NCBI GenBank assembly: GCA_018399935.1
Contig: JAGYNP010000037.1
Location: 1 to 23,013, forward strand
Source of the DNA: Candidatus Moraniibacteriota bacterium
Lineage (GTDB): Bacteria; Patescibacteriota; Minisyncoccia; Moranbacterales; DUUL01
Length of the DNA: 23,013 bases
Reading direction: 5' to 3'
How positions within the stretch are numbered: position 1 is the stretch's first letter; each line of letters opens with the position of its first letter. Below the pieces are notes generated by a model. It worked only from the letters and a program-made list of their open reading frames with translations. It was not told the origin of the DNA and ran no database searches. Shown here piece after piece: positions 22,267 through 23,013 of this stretch. The position numbers and the translations under genes were made by a program.

Positions 22267-23013
22267 TCAAAATAGACTTTTGATATTTTCCAATTTAGGA
22301 TCTATCACTTTAATATAAATTTAAGTTGTTCTTATATTGGCATGTCCTAAAAGTTCTTGTACATATCTCACCTCAACACCATTCTCCAGTAAATGCGTGG
22401 CAAAACTATGTCGCAAAGAATGAAAAGTAGCTTTTTTAAATGCCAGATTTTTTAGGGCTTTTTTAAAAATTTCTTGAAAGGATCGAGATGTTAATTTTCC
22501 TCCTCGAGTAGACTCAAAAATTATATCGTTTGATTTCTTGTCAAAAATGATATTTTTTATATCAGCTGATGATTTTTTTGGGGGGAAGTAGTTTCTTCCC
22601 TTTTGCATTTTTAATATGAATTACGTTTTCTTTCAAATCAATATCTTTTACTTTTAGGTTTTGAATTTCACTAATTCTCAAACCTCCGGCATAAGCCAAG
22701 ACAATAGCAGTTCAGTATTTTAAATTTTTAATATTTTTTAAAATTTTATTTATTTCTTCTTTGCTTAAGACAATAGTCAATTTACTGCTTCTTTTGGTAA
22801 ATTTCAGATCAATTTTTTCATTGTTTTTTAAAACTTTCTTATAAAAAAATTTAATTGAATTTAAAGCAAAATTTACCGTTTGAGGTAAATTTTCCTTTTC
22901 AATTTTTTCTAATAAAAATTTTTTAATAGCATCTTTTTTATCTTTAAAATTATTGTTTTTTAAAAAAATTAAATACTATTTAATATACACTAAATAAACT
23001 TTTACAGTTTTTG
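22267..23013 (-). pseudogene. Tyrosine recombinase (XerC/D-like integrase), decayed
   Basis: Runs off the window edge at its 5' end. Recognisable blocks in order on the - strand: an N-terminal SAM-like core (YLIFLKNNNFKDKKDAIKKF), AYAGGLRISEIQNL with the first catalytic Arg, IKNAKGKK, then in another frame ESTRGGKLTSRSFQEIFKKA and FHSLRHSFATHLLENG with HxxR, LLGHANIRTT, and IYIKVIDPK with the probable nucleophile Tyr. Disruptions: TAG at 22978-22976, TGA at 22714-22712, a frameshift around 22580-22600 near C and A runs, and TAA at 22323-22321, where relatives usually have Gln (TTQIYTH). The ancestral stop is TGA at 22269-22267. Three different stop codons argue for decay, not recoding. Confidence 0.85.

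Noticed and set aside
22321..22978. Alternative genetic code (UGA or other stop read as sense)
   Set aside because: All other genes read cleanly with the standard code, and the recombinase fragment holds all three stop types plus a frameshift, so decay is the simpler reading.

Overview
The window is AT-rich, tightly packed bacterial DNA with short intergenic gaps, few Shine-Dalgarno sites, TAA as the favoured stop codon and the standard genetic code. With its small recombinases carrying RNA-gene read-through tails, a tRNA without an encoded CCA, and a LemA/HtpX/Tic20-like cluster, this suggests a Patescibacteria (candidate phyla radiation) genome. That placement is inference; no rRNA or ribosomal protein gene is present to confirm it.

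Left part (1-11.9 kb), chromosomal genes: a partial (p)ppGpp-hydrolase-like HD protein; then on the + strand a GT-C membrane glycosyltransferase, DprA, topoisomerase I, an AlkD-type DNA glycosylase, a membrane-anchored lysozyme-like protein and a small membrane protein. UV damage endonuclease (-) diverges from a BaiN/HI0933-type flavoprotein (+). A VTT-domain membrane protein and a CaCA cation exchanger lie on -, and a DUF378 protein with a clear promoter, ribosome binding site and terminator lies on +.

Middle part (about 12.07-18.64 kb), accessory island: tRNA-Ser(GGA) marks its left edge, and the last codons of a large serine recombinase run into the tRNA 3' end. The recombinase and two small proteins lie on the - strand, and at least two of these genes have structured leaders that look like attenuators. 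On the + strand is a cargo operon: an NgoPII-type (GGCC) restriction endonuclease, its C5-cytosine methyltransferase and two unrecognised genes, the second a membrane-anchored coiled-coil protein. A 97-nt repeat lies before this cargo and a 27-nt motif after it; both recur in the same order around a decayed second cargo gene. The last 27-nt copy carries the 10-nt sequence found at the tRNA-Ser end, so the whole looks like a tRNA-integrated defence element with exchangeable cargo slots.

Right part (18.8-23.0 kb), chromosomal again: pyruvate kinase lacking most of its C-terminal domain, a Tic20-like protein, HtpX and LemA, all on -. The edge holds a tyrosine recombinase pseudogene with three in-frame stops and a frameshift.

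The most interesting material is regulatory and structural: a roughly 177-nt - strand leader RNA with a predicted pseudoknot, an 11-codon leader ORF that copies the start of the recombinase, and a terminator; a second attenuator leader with a start-site-masking hairpin; a 126-nt long hairpin; and the repeat-bounded cargo layout.
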